Source of the DNA: Sporosarcina ureae
GTDB taxonomy: Bacteria; Bacillota; Bacilli; Bacillales_A; Planococcaceae
Reading direction: 5' to 3'
Length of the DNA stretch: 64,000 nucleotides
NCBI RefSeq assembly: GCF_002082015.1
Contig: NZ_CP015109.1
Span: 932,001-996,000, forward strand
Position 1 is the first letter of the stretch, and every line of letters starts with the position of its first letter. The translations under genes and the position numbers were made by a program. Positions 51,091-59,805 of this stretch are shown in pieces. The notes under the pieces were generated by a model. That model was not told the DNA's origin. It did no database searches and worked only from the letters and a program-made list of their open reading frames with translations.

Positions 51091-51120
51091 AAAAACGACC
51101 GAGAATAACCGCGGTCGTTT
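51091..51120 (-). terminator. intrinsic terminator of the AtoE-type gene
   Basis: AAACGACCG / CGGTCGTTT stem, minus side TTTTTT. Confidence 0.75.
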
Positions 51121-51129
51121 CAAATCCAC

Positions 51130-52443
51130 TTAAAAGAAATATAAACCAATACTAATAATAGCTCCGCTCACTACAAGGACGAAAATGCAAAAGCCCATAA
51201 TATCTTTTGCACGAAGTCCTGCGATCGCAAGTGCCGGCAAAGCCCAGAACGGCTGGATCATATTCGTCCAGGCGTCGCCCCATGCAATCGCCATAGCGGT
51301 CTTCGAATAGCTCACGCCGAGTGTCTGCGCCGCATCCAACATAATAGGCGCTTGCACTGCCCACTGGCCGCCACCGGACGGTACGAAAAAGTTCACCAGG
51401 CCTGCTGCAAAGAAAGTGAACAACGGAAACGTGCTTTCTGTCGAAATGGAAACAAACCATTCGGACATGACACCAGCTAATCCTGAAGCCACCATCATGC
51501 CCATAATCCCTGCGTAGAACGGGAATTGAATGATGATGCCACCCGCTGTTTTCACCGCAGTCGTAACAGCCGCAAGAAAACGTTTCGGTGTACCATGAAA
51601 AATAACGCCAAGGATCAAGAAGATAAAATTCACTATATTTAAGTTTAAATCGAACCCTTTCGTAATGAAATGCTGGACGAGATAAATGACACCAAGCGCA
51701 CCAATGAGCATGGAAATCATGACACTGTTTTCAAGTTTGCTAGCCGGCGTGTAATCTGTATCTTTCTCCACTTCGATAGGCTCTTCTAATAGTTTCGGAT
51801 CCACCGTAACGGTATCTTCAGATTTTGGCATCATGAAACGATTCAAAATCGGAATGATAATGAGAAGCGCCACGACAATGAGTAGATTGTACGTGGAGAA
51901 TATCGTTTCAGATGTATGAACAACACCCATTATATCAGCGAATGGATGATCTTCAGTCGCAATCGACAGCGGAATGGAACCACCTAGACCACCATGCCAA
52001 ATAATCATACCCGAATAAGCACTAGCAATTAATAGGCGGTAGTCCACATTCGTTACTTTCTTTGCGATTTCTTTTGCAAAAAGAGCCCCAATAACAAGAC
52101 CGAACCCCCAGTTAATCCAACAAGCAATCAATGCCACAACGGAAACGAGTATAATGGCGGAACCAGGTGATTTGGCGATACTTGCAAGCGTGCTTAATAA
52201 TTTCTTGAATACAGGGCTAATTGCTAAAACATAACCCGCGACTAGCACAATAACCATTTGCATCGCAAAGGATAAAAGGCCCCAGAAGCCATCTCCCCAA
52301 TGCACGACCATGTCGAGCGGACCGGAATCCGTGAATCCTAGACCGAGTCCGAAGACAACCAATGTTAAAATAGCCACGAAAATATATGGATCTGGTAAAT
52401 ATCGTTCCATTAACGTGTTGGACCATCTAGTTAATAGCTTCAT
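51130..52443 (-). CDS. short-chain fatty acid transporter, AtoE family
   Basis: A 437-residue protein with ten or more membrane spans. MERYLPDPYIFVAILTLVVF, IACWINWGFGLVIGALFAKE, FFVPSGGGQWAVQAPIMLDAA and WGDAWTNMIQPFWALPALAIAGLRAKDIMGF are characteristic of the AtoE/short-chain fatty acid transporter family. It imports acetoacetate or other short-chain acids. It sits near the acyl-CoA and KstD-like genes, consistent with short-chain acid uptake or product handling. Own terminator downstream. Confidence 0.85.
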   Translation of the reverse strand: MKLLTRWSNTLMERYLPDPYIFVAILTLVVFGLGLGFTDSGPLDMVVHWGDGFWGLLSFAMQMVIVLVAGYVLAISPVFKKLLSTLASIAKSPGSAIILVSVVALIACWINWGFGLVIGALFAKEIAKKVTNVDYRLLIASAYSGMIIWHGGLGGSIPLSIATEDHPFADIMGVVHTSETIFSTYNLLIVVALLIIIPILNRFMMPKSEDTVTVDPKLLEEPIEVEKDTDYTPASKLENSVMISMLIGALGVIYLVQHFITKGFDLNLNIVNFIFLILGVIFHGTPKRFLAAVTTAVKTAGGIIIQFPFYAGIMGMMVASGLAGVMSEWFVSISTESTFPLFTFFAAGLVNFFVPSGGGQWAVQAPIMLDAAQTLGVSYSKTAMAIAWGDAWTNMIQPFWALPALAIAGLRAKDIMGFCIFVLVVSGAIISIGLYFF

Positions 52444-52560
52444 AGTATATCCCCCTATATTTCTCCATCACTATATAGACTACTTAGTTAACTCTTCAGA
52501 TAAAGTCTTGGTCTTTCACGAATATTTCCCATTAACACATAAAAGTATCAATCTATACTT

Positions 52561-54219
52561 CTAGTTCTCTTTGCAATGAAGAGCTGCGATATGACCGAAT
52601 GTCATGCCAGGTCCAATTGTCGCGCCAGGTCCTGGATACGATTCACCCATGACGGCAGCTGAACAGTTGCCACACGCATACAGCCCTTTTATTGGCGTAC
52701 CATCCTCTTTCAGTACGCGGGCATGCGTATCAATGACGACGCCGCCTTTCGTTCCAATATCTCCCGGATAAATCTTCAATGCGTAAAAAGGTCCTTTATT
52801 GAGCGCATCGAGGTTGGGGTTTTTCAATGTCGGGTCGCCGTAATACTGATCATGCGTAGTTTCGCCTCGATGGAAATCCAAATCCTTTCCAGTCTTCGCA
52901 AATCCATTGAACCGTTCAACCGTCTTCACCAGATTCCCTTTTGGCATCGCCAATTGCTCTTCCAATCCTGCAATCGTTTCATTTTTTAAAACTACACTAT
53001 GTTCATAATATTCTTTAGGGAAATCTTGTCCGGGGAACAACCCAGCGAAGAGATGACGTTTCTTTGCTTTATGATCTAGGATAATCCATGAATGGATGGC
53101 CTTGCCGCCTGTCTTGTTATGATGTGCATACATCGTATCCACAAATTCGTGGTATGGCGTCGGCTCATTGATATAACGGTTGCCATCTTGATCTGTAATA
53201 ATCATAGACGGAATAGCCCGGTCCGCCACTAAGAAAAATGGCATTCCTGTATGGTCAATGATGGACGGCGCGCCCCAAACCTTATCCATGAAGCCAAGTT
53301 TCGCACCAAGCTCTTGTGCAGGTTCCAATAAATCGCCTGTTTGCCCTTGCGGAGAGGATGTCCAATTTTTATTCGTCGGTGCTGGGAGATACTTCTCACG
53401 ATACGACTGTTTCTGGGAGAATCCACCCGAAGCAAAAATGACTCCCTTCGATGCCTTCACACGCGTTTCTTCACCGTTTTTCATAACCTTGATACCGACA
53501 ATTGAATCGTCTTCAATAATGAAATCAACGAACGGACTGTCTAGCCATAGCTCACCGCCCAGCTCTTTATATGTCATCGCAAGCCTACCGATCAATGCCT
53601 GGCCTAAAGCCGAATAATTGGCTCTCAAAACCAAGTGCTTGACCAAACGCCAACCGAGCGTCAAGCTTCTCTTCTTTCCCGTCCACGTTCTAGTAATCAT
53701 ATTAATATGACGGAAATCCTGGCCTGTCATAACGAATCCTTTCGTATCCATCGCAGGGGGCTTCATCCGCGCTCTCCAACTGCCGAGCTTGTTTAGATTA
53801 AAAACCGTCGGCTCGATCGAACGTCCTTCACCTTTTCCACCTGCCAAGTGAGGATAATAGTCTGAGTAGTCTTTGGCATACGTAAACCGCATATACTCGG
53901 ACGTTTCATGGAGATAATCCATCATGTCGATCCCTTTCTTCAAATAAGTCTCTTTCATCTCATCCGAAGTTTTGTCACCGACCGTAGCATCCAAATACGT
54001 CTTGGCCTCTTGAAAACTGTCCTGTACTCCCCCTTCGACTAAATAGCGATTGTTCGGAATCCATACGCCGCCCCCTGAAAGTGCTGACGCTCCTCCGAAT
54101 ACTTTCTCCTTTTCAATTAGAACCGTCTTCAAGCCTTCCTTCTTTCCCGTGATCGCTGCCGAAAATCCCGATGCTCCTGAACCGACTACAATGACATCAT
54201 ATTCATAATCCCACTCCAT
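52561..54219 (-). CDS. 3-ketosteroid-1-dehydrogenase-like flavoprotein
   Basis: A 552-residue FAD protein of the fumarate-reductase/KstD superfamily. FAD motif YDVIVVGSGASGFSAAITGKKEG; GGASALSGGGVWIPNN; the C-terminal PFYALKIYPGDIGTKGG and SYPGPGATIGPGMTFGHIAA are the segments that distinguish 3-oxosteroid 1-dehydrogenases within the family. Start ATG 54219 after AAGGAGGCATTTTG. It would dehydrogenate a ring or alpha,beta positions of a 3-oxo-steroid-like or other cyclic ketone; KstD-like annotations in Firmicutes have not been proven on steroids, so the substrate is uncertain. Confidence 0.82.
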   Translation of the reverse strand: MEWDYEYDVIVVGSGASGFSAAITGKKEGLKTVLIEKEKVFGGASALSGGGVWIPNNRYLVEGGVQDSFQEAKTYLDATVGDKTSDEMKETYLKKGIDMMDYLHETSEYMRFTYAKDYSDYYPHLAGGKGEGRSIEPTVFNLNKLGSWRARMKPPAMDTKGFVMTGQDFRHINMITRTWTGKKRSLTLGWRLVKHLVLRANYSALGQALIGRLAMTYKELGGELWLDSPFVDFIIEDDSIVGIKVMKNGEETRVKASKGVIFASGGFSQKQSYREKYLPAPTNKNWTSSPQGQTGDLLEPAQELGAKLGFMDKVWGAPSIIDHTGMPFFLVADRAIPSMIITDQDGNRYINEPTPYHEFVDTMYAHHNKTGGKAIHSWIILDHKAKKRHLFAGLFPGQDFPKEYYEHSVVLKNETIAGLEEQLAMPKGNLVKTVERFNGFAKTGKDLDFHRGETTHDQYYGDPTLKNPNLDALNKGPFYALKIYPGDIGTKGGVVIDTHARVLKEDGTPIKGLYACGNCSAAVMGESYPGPGATIGPGMTFGHIAALHCKEN

Positions 54220-54423
54220 CAAAATGCCTCCTTTTTTAATTACCAGCGCTTATATAGGCAACGCCGCCAGTTCAATAGCCTAGTAGAAGCTGGTTGCCCT
54301 CAGCCTGTATGTAAATTATATGCATATACTTAACGTATTATTTTGTAACACTTGTAAAAAATATACTATTCCCTTAATCGCGCAGATGAAACGCACCCAA
54401 CTTGGTATGAAGAAGTACATGTT

Positions 54424-54458
54424 AAATTGTTTCTAAATTGTGTGGGGACCTGGTACCG
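54424..54458. repeat. palindromic repeat, copy 3 (right half only)
   Basis: AATTGTTTCTAAATTGTG then TGGGGACCTGGTACCG: only the right arm and loop remain, directly fused to the truncated SDR gene. Confidence 0.75.
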
Positions 54459-55152
54459 TTCAAAAGCGGGCACAAAGGTGATGATCTCTGACGTCAGTGA
54501 GGAAGCAGGGCAAGAAACCGTGCAATTGATACAAGATTTTGGAGGGGAAGCAGCCTTTTTCAAATGTGACGTAAGTGATGAAGAGCAAGTAATCGGACTG
54601 GTGAATAAAACAGTTGAAACATTTGGCAAGCTAGACTTTGCACATAACAATGCAGGCATCAACAAAGGGTTAAAGCCAATTGGAGAAATGGATTCGAAAG
54701 ACTGGGATATTACGCTTAAAGTCAATCTGTACGGCACGTTTTACTGCATCAAGCATGAAGTAAACGCTATGCTCAAAACAGGCGGCGGTGCAATCGTCAA
54801 TACAGCATCGGGTGCAGGTATTGAAGGCTCACCAAACATGGCGCCGTATACGGCATCTAAACATGCCATTGCAGGCCTTACGAAATCGGTAGCATTAGAA
54901 TACGGCCAACAAGGTATTACGATCAATTCTATTGCGCCAGGTGCAACGATTACACCGGCTATTGAAAGCTGGTCCAAAACTTCGCCAGAACAATACCAAG
55001 GCGTACTGGCTTCCCTTCCAGCCGGAAGAATGTCTACCGCAGAAGAACAAGCGAACGCTGTGGTATTCCTATGCTCAGACCTCGCAAAATCAATTAGCGG
55101 TGTCACACTTGCGGTGGATGGCGGATATACTGCGGGTAAAATGCAACAATGA
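54427..55152 (+). pseudogene. 5'-truncated SDR oxidoreductase gene fused to a repeat
   Basis: Frame continues to 55152 as a typical SDR: AGTKVMISDVSEEAGQETV (post-strand-2), HNNAGINKG (NAG), AIVNTASGAGIEGS, YTASKHAIAGLTKS (YxxxK), VDGGYTAGK. The N-terminal Rossmann motif TGxxxGIG and strand 1 are absent. In their place the frame begins inside the palindromic repeat, reading MFLNCVGTWYRS. No alternative start restores the fold. Probably inactivated by recombination at the repeat. Intact relatives are NAD-dependent dehydrogenases of the 3alpha-hydroxysteroid/glucose type. Confidence 0.75.
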
Positions 55153-55160
55153 TGTATGTA

Positions 55161-55201
55161 AAAAGAGTGGATCAGGCATAAAGCCCAATCCACTCTTTTC
55201 A
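55161..55201 (+). terminator. intrinsic terminator after the SDR pseudogene
   Basis: AAAAGAGTGGAT / ATCCACTCTTTT stem with a 15-base loop region. Confidence 0.8.
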
Positions 55202-55300
55202 GTATTTACAAGGATATACAGTTATATTCTCAAGCAAGTTGAAACCTGTCGCCTACCTATTCCCCATACATTCATGAATGGTCTCTAGGGGGTACCCAAC

Positions 55301-55966
55301 TCACGGAAGCATCTTCCCATGAACTAAGCTCCACGATTCACCGTCATTCAACTCATTCATATTCACTTCGATATTCCCGCCTAAATAAACCGTCTCTCCT
55401 TGGATCGCCACAACCATCGCCTGTAGAATCGGTTTTTTTGTGTTGCATTGGTACACTTCACCTATTTTAGGTTGATGCGCTTCAGGCACAATGACCTTCG
55501 ACTTTTCTTCTACTTGTTCCGTAATATAATCAGCATCTGGAATTTCCAAATCAATAATATTTGCACCGTCTTGAAGCCCTGGCATCATCACCCAATACTC
55601 GTTATGTTTAATACCATTGGATTTATTACTGATAACGCCATGACGTTCAATGGAAGACACCATTTCAATCGCATGTAGATGGTGATGATCTAAAGAATCT
55701 GGCTGCGGATTGATGATTAATATATAATCGCCTACTTTAGCTTTCTCATCTTTATGCAAAGTATATCGTTTGTGATTCACGACAAAACTGTCTAAATGTT
55801 TTGGTTTATACAAATTGATTTCTTTAGCTGTTGCCAACTGTTGTTCAAAGTCTTCGAGCCGGATCAAATGAACCGACTGCTTAAAAAAGGCTTTTACAGA
55901 ATAGACTTTATGCAGCTTATTTTGATAATAAACGAATTGGCCTTTTCTTACATTTAAAAGATTCAA
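55301..55966 (-). CDS. hypothetical protein, beta-rich
   Basis: A 221-residue soluble protein: MNLLNVRKGQFVYYQNKLHKVYSVKAFFKQSVHLIRLEDF..., VVNHKRYTLHKDEKAKVGDYILIINP, PKIGEVYQCNTKKPILQAMVVAIQGETVYLGGNIEVNMNELNDGESW. The repeated 'KxGxxVYYQNKLH' and 'KIGEVYQCN' turns resemble SH3-/KOW-like beta-barrels, but I do not recognise a family. Ribosome site weak (AAGGTG). No neighbours give context. Confidence 0.65.
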   Translation of the reverse strand: MNLLNVRKGQFVYYQNKLHKVYSVKAFFKQSVHLIRLEDFEQQLATAKEINLYKPKHLDSFVVNHKRYTLHKDEKAKVGDYILIINPQPDSLDHHHLHAIEMVSSIERHGVISNKSNGIKHNEYWVMMPGLQDGANIIDLEIPDADYITEQVEEKSKVIVPEAHQPKIGEVYQCNTKKPILQAMVVAIQGETVYLGGNIEVNMNELNDGESWSLVHGKMLP

Positions 55967-56114
55967 TACAATTCACACCTTGTTAAGTATTTTCTGCAGT
56001 CTACTGCCTTTTCATGCAGAATATACCTTAATCATATCAACAATTACTAATTTACGATATCAAATTGGATTAATTACGAAAAAATTTAGTTAAAAATCGC
56101 AATGACTGGAATAC

Positions 56115-56147
56115 AAAAACTCTCCGCACTACATGCTGAGAGTTTTT
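56115..56147. terminator. intrinsic terminator
   Basis: AAAAACTCTC / GAGAGTTTTT stem; serves the 49-residue minus-strand gene and possibly reads both ways. Confidence 0.7.
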
Positions 56148-56183
56148 CCTGTTTGGATATGAAAATCAAGTACCAGATGACAC

Positions 56184-56333
56184 TTATGCATCCGCTTGTT
56201 TTTTCTTTTTTTCCAAATACGCGGTACGTATTTTATCAAGTTGTTGCTTTTTATCAAACTGGGCCGGCCTGTTTTTTTCATGATACTTTGCCACAGACGC
56301 CTTACCTTTACTATCCAATTGATACTTCCCCAT
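56184..56333 (-). CDS. 49-residue basic protein
   Basis: A small Lys-rich gene, MGKYQLDSKGKASVAKYHEKN...DKKQQLDKIRTAYLEKKKKQADA. It has an AGGTG ribosome site and a terminator 40 bases downstream. The pattern (MGKYxLDxKGKASVxKYHxKN) looks like a conserved short Bacillales protein of unknown function. Confidence 0.7.
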   Translation of the reverse strand: MGKYQLDSKGKASVAKYHEKNRPAQFDKKQQLDKIRTAYLEKKKKQADA

Positions 56334-56476
56334 TGTATTCACCTACTGTCCCTGTCATCTTGGAAGACCATCTATTCAACACATGTACGCCGTTTTTTAC
56401 TGAACTAGATTTTCTTACTTTATTAGTATACCCTACATCTGACGTTTATCAGTAATTTTTTCTATGGACCTCGCAC

Positions 56477-57397
56477 CTACTTTACCACAGGCTCCGTCAC
56501 CGTTAACGTTTGATTTGCCGTATTCATACGAACACTAGCCCCAATAGGTATCGTAGCCTTATAGAAACCATGTGCGGTGGCTAAGTTGGTCATTAACGGT
56601 TTGCCGAGTGGAACTAGAAAATCATTGATCAAATCTACGTAACTTTTCCCGTAGGCGGAACTACAGTTCGTGCATTGCCCCATAATAATGCCTGCACAAT
56701 CATCAAATTTCCCTGCCATCACTAAGTGGTTTACGTATCGATATACCGTATTAATCGGTTCATGTGTCTCTTCCAAAAGAAATATCCTGCCCTCTGTGTT
56801 GATTTCATAAGACGTGCCTAACGTACCCATGAATGACGTGAGATTTCCACCAACAATGGGGCCTGTAACATTACCAGGAACCAATCCGTGAAGCGGTACC
56901 CCAGGCGGATTCTTAATTTGCCAAGGTGCCGTGACGGTCGAAGTCGCCGCAAAGAATTTATTGAAATTATATGCGGGAGTTTCTGGAATAAAATCTAACA
57001 ATAACAAACTTTGAAAGCCGATGAGATCGGCATACTCAAACAACGCATTTAATAACACCGTGATGTCGCTATATCCTGAAATAATTTTTGGATTTTGCTT
57101 AATGACGTTAAAATCAAGGAATGGTAAAATACTTGCCACCCCGACGCCACCGCGAGTAGGTAAAATCCATTTCACTTCTGGATTTTTAAACATCTTCATT
57201 AAATCCGAAGCCCTTTGTCGAGGCGTTGCCGCAAGAAAGCCGTTCGCGGAATACACATGTTCACCTACCACGACTTTGTATCCCATCGTTTGCAACATCC
57301 GAATCCCTTCCGTAATGCGATTAGCTGCCATCGGACTTCCAAGCGTTACAATCCCTATTGTATCGCCTTTTCTCAATCGCTGCGGTTTCGTAGCCAT
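56477..57397 (-). CDS. S66 LD-carboxypeptidase / MccF-like serine peptidase
   Basis: A 306-residue S66-family peptidase. LRKGDTIGIVTLGSP opens the fold; ILPTRGGVGVASILPFLD, ISGYSDITVLLNALFEY (nucleophile Ser in GYSD) and GPIVGGNLTSFMGTLGT, with ILLEE (FLLEETHEP) and a later His in ATAHGFYKATIPIGA, give the Ser-Glu-His set. Such enzymes trim tetrapeptide to tripeptide stems during wall recycling, or hydrolyse microcin C-like acyl-nucleotides. Which of these applies is open. It lies downstream of nothing on its own strand. Confidence 0.85.
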   Translation of the reverse strand: MATKPQRLRKGDTIGIVTLGSPMAANRITEGIRMLQTMGYKVVVGEHVYSANGFLAATPRQRASDLMKMFKNPEVKWILPTRGGVGVASILPFLDFNVIKQNPKIISGYSDITVLLNALFEYADLIGFQSLLLLDFIPETPAYNFNKFFAATSTVTAPWQIKNPPGVPLHGLVPGNVTGPIVGGNLTSFMGTLGTSYEINTEGRIFLLEETHEPINTVYRYVNHLVMAGKFDDCAGIIMGQCTNCSSAYGKSYVDLINDFLVPLGKPLMTNLATAHGFYKATIPIGASVRMNTANQTLTVTEPVVK

Positions 57398-57523
57398 GAG
57401 CTAGTCGCTCCTCTCCCCTTGAAGGTAACATAGACATATTCTGTCGTAGTAGCATATGTTGAGGAGTCTTTTTTGGGCACTCGGTGTGGGGCGGTGCCTG
57501 GCGTGGGACGTCGCGGCGCGGAA

Positions 57524-57594
57524 CGGTACCAGGTCCCCACACAATTCCAGCACAATTCTGAATTGTTTCCGAGTTGTGTGGGGACCTGGCACCG
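57524..57594. repeat. palindromic repeat, copy 4
   Basis: 71-base unit with arms CGGTACCAGGTCCCCACACAA (shown in part) and TTGTGTGGGGACCTGGCACC; central ATTCTGAATTGTTTCCGAG. Confidence 0.85.
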
Positions 57595-57602
57595 TACAAT
57601 CG

Positions 57603-57640
57603 CAAAAAACTCCGCCAGTTGAGTTCAACTAGCGGAGTCT
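57603..57640 (-). terminator. intrinsic terminator of the 87-residue protein gene
   Basis: GACTCCGCTAGTTGAA / CTCAACTGGCGGAGTTTTTT on the minus strand. Confidence 0.8.
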
Positions 57641-57690
57641 GTTATCCAAAGTATATCGATATGTAGTTTCGTACGCAAATACTTATAAAG

Positions 57691-57954
57691 TCACTTACTC
57701 ACGATATCTAGACACCACGTGAAATTTTCCCATGCCGAATTCCAGCCGCTAAAAAGCTCGTGCGAATCATCCCAACGAACCTCAAATTTCTTTTGCCCGT
57801 CTACTTCTACCAAATACAGCGCCAATGTAGAATCTTCCTTCGACGTCGCTAACAGCATACCATTTTGTAGTTCTTCTTCGCTAAACGACACATCTGAAAC
57901 CGATCGCAACTGTGCTTGCTCAAATACCTGTTTGTTACTGATTCTATAATTCAT
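57691..57954 (-). CDS. hypothetical 87-residue protein
   Basis: Starts MNYRISNKQVFEQAQL after GGAGGG, with ATSKEDSTLALYLVEVDGQKKFEVRWDDSHELFSGWNSAWENFTWCLDIVSK at the C-terminus; compact alpha/beta, rich in Trp. No recognised family. Flanked by palindromic repeats on both sides. Confidence 0.6.
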   Translation of the reverse strand: MNYRISNKQVFEQAQLRSVSDVSFSEEELQNGMLLATSKEDSTLALYLVEVDGQKKFEVRWDDSHELFSGWNSAWENFTWCLDIVSK

Positions 57955-58061
57955 AAAGTCCCTCCACTCAACCATTTATTCTTGAAATGCATTCATACTT
58001 CGTCCGTAATGTAGAGAAGTACAGAAGTACATATTATACTTATTAACTGGTGAAATCAATA

Positions 58062-58127
58062 ACAAGTCCCCACACAAATCCAAATCAATTCAGAATTGTT
58101 TCCGATTTGTGTGGGGACCTGGCACCG
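58062..58127. repeat. palindromic repeat, copy 5
   Basis: AAGTCCCCACACAAA and TTTGTGTGGGGACCTGG arms with CAATTCAGAATTG centre; the first arm end is degenerate (AAGT for AGGT). Confidence 0.8.
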
Positions 58128-58200
58128 TATCGGCACCGCACCCACGTTGATATGATATGATTTACATAACTAAAGAACGTCAAAGTAGAGGGATACGACT

Positions 58201-59262
58201 ATGTTTATTTTTTTATTTATCACGATTCTCATTCTGGCGATGATCGTCAAACAGCTTGGATATAAGCCAGTGATTTCCACAGTGGCCGGTGCCCCCCTTA
58301 TGTCGATGGGCATTGCATGGAAAAGCGTCGTTTCCGTATACTTTCCTTCTGCAACTAGCGCTGTGTTTTACGTGATTATTCTCGGGGCTTTCTGGGTATT
58401 GATTCATTATCTATTCGATGTGCTCCAGAAAGATTTTTATTTGCTTCATGTTCAAGATCCCATATCGAGTTTTTCGATCGGCACTTGGATCGCATCGGTT
58501 TCGATCATACTTATTTTGCTGACGGATCATCATATAACTAGTTCAATGGAAATACTATTTTATATCAATCTCACGTTTTGGTTAATTTATATTGGACTCG
58601 TGATCAGAAATTACTTGTTCATTTTCACCAATCTGAAAAAGTATATACATCAAATCCATGGCGGATTGCTACTGACATGTGTATCTACTCAATCCATTGT
58701 TATTTCGGGCTATCATGTTTTTGATGGTGCGGCGTGGACGGTCTATGCTACTAGTCTGATCGTTATGGGATCCCTATTTTACGCACTGAATTTTTTGTTG
58801 ATTGTGTTCCGTTATGTAAGTGCTTCAGATAAAGACTTGACGGTCAACTGGATCAATACGAACTGTATTCTACACGGGGCTTTATCCATTACAGGCGTGG
58901 CACTTACATTCGCTCATCCTGCAGCTATCTCCCTCCTGTACATCGTTTGGATTCTTTCATTCGTCTTCTTCCTGATCATCGAAATGATTGAGATCGTATG
59001 GGCTGTTCAACGGATTCGAAAACTCGGCTGGCATCAGGGCATCTTCGTCTATTCACCCACGCAATGGGCTCGCGTTTTTACATTCGGCATGTTCCTTTTC
59101 TTTACCGAGCGAATTCCTACCGGCCAGCATCCTTGGATCGACGTGTTAGCACAGCCTCTGCAACTCTTCCTGCCGGCTGTGATTGTGCTATTAATCGTTG
59201 TTGAGCTTATGTTGATGAGCTTGGAAATGTTGAAACAGTACCAGGTCCCCACACAACTCTAA
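58201..59262 (+). CDS. TDT/SLAC1-like polytopic membrane protein, C-terminus supplied by a repeat
   Basis: A 353-residue protein with about ten hydrophobic spans; the first ~50 residues contain a conserved small turn GAPLMSMGIAWKS. The overall pattern is that of the tellurite-resistance/dicarboxylate transporter (TDT, SLAC1-like) family, but key Phe gating residues cannot be confirmed. The final residues MLKQYQVPTQL and the stop codon come from the palindromic repeat (59238-59305), so the native C-terminus may have been replaced. Transport substrate unknown. Confidence 0.55.
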   Translation: MFIFLFITILILAMIVKQLGYKPVISTVAGAPLMSMGIAWKSVVSVYFPSATSAVFYVIILGAFWVLIHYLFDVLQKDFYLLHVQDPISSFSIGTWIASVSIILILLTDHHITSSMEILFYINLTFWLIYIGLVIRNYLFIFTNLKKYIHQIHGGLLLTCVSTQSIVISGYHVFDGAAWTVYATSLIVMGSLFYALNFLLIVFRYVSASDKDLTVNWINTNCILHGALSITGVALTFAHPAAISLLYIVWILSFVFFLIIEMIEIVWAVQRIRKLGWHQGIFVYSPTQWARVFTFGMFLFFTERIPTGQHPWIDVLAQPLQLFLPAVIVLLIVVELMLMSLEMLKQYQVPTQL

Positions 59263-59305
59263 CACAATTCAGAATTGTTTCTGAATTGTGTGGGGACCTG
59301 GTACC
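59238..59305. repeat. palindromic repeat, copy 6 (full)
   Basis: 68-base unit: GTACCAGGTCCCCACACAA and TTGTGTGGGGACCTGGTACC arms around ACACAATTCAGAATTGTTT; overlaps the 3' end of the TDT-like gene. Confidence 0.85.
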
Positions 59306-59310
59306 TAAGA

Positions 59311-59350
59311 AAAAGAAGCCAAAGATCGACAGTCGACCTCTTTGGCTCCT
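59311..59350 (-). terminator. intrinsic terminator of bdbC
   Basis: AGCCAAAGA / TCTTTGGCT, T-run on the minus strand. Confidence 0.75.
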
Positions 59351-59364
59351 TAACACTACATTCC

Positions 59365-59805
59365 TTATTCAACGGACTTCTTTGGTTTAATAAAAAACAT
59401 ACAAACAGCAATTAGTATGAAGGCCAGTAATGCCAAAAATGGGATCGTGACAAATCCAAACCAATTGATGTATTCGGCATTACAAGGCACTCCACTTACG
59501 CACGGTTTGACTCCTCCAAAACCGGGGATTTTCTGCTCTAAATAATGCATGAAGGAGATGCTTCCTCCAATAAGAGCTAGCGGAAGCACGAACTTCTTAA
59601 CCGTATTGTCATTCTGAAAAGTTGCAATCCCCAATAGTAAAGTAAGTGGATACATAAGTATGCGTTGATACCAACATAACTCACATGGAATATAGCCTTT
59701 CACTTCACTGAAATATAGGCTCCCAAACATAGCAACTAGCGAAACTACCCATGCCACATATAATAGGTATACCTGTGTCTTGGATTGACTTTCTTTATAC
59801 TCCAT
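59365..59805 (-). CDS. bdbC: disulfide bond formation protein, BdbC/DsbB-type
   Basis: A 146-residue four-span membrane thiol oxidase that reoxidises its DsbA-like partner using quinone. Loop-1 cysteines in YIPCELCWYQRILMYP (CELC) and the loop-2 pair in KPCVSGVPCNAEYINWFGF (CVSGVPC). The start ATG overlaps the last codon of the DsbA-like gene by one base, so they are a unit. Present in a copper-associated operon, suggesting it supplies oxidation power to its periplasmic-face partner. Confidence 0.88.
   Translation of the reverse strand: MEYKESQSKTQVYLLYVAWVVSLVAMFGSLYFSEVKGYIPCELCWYQRILMYPLTLLLGIATFQNDNTVKKFVLPLALIGGSISFMHYLEQKIPGFGGVKPCVSGVPCNAEYINWFGFVTIPFLALLAFILIAVCMFFIKPKKSVE

Noticed and set aside
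51152..51460. 102-residue minus-strand frame within the AtoE-type gene
   Set aside because: Lies entirely inside a well-supported gene in another frame.
57373..57628. Overlapping minus-strand frames over repeat copy 4
   Set aside because: Their N-termini are translations of the palindrome (e.g. CVGTWYR) and they have no ribosome site.
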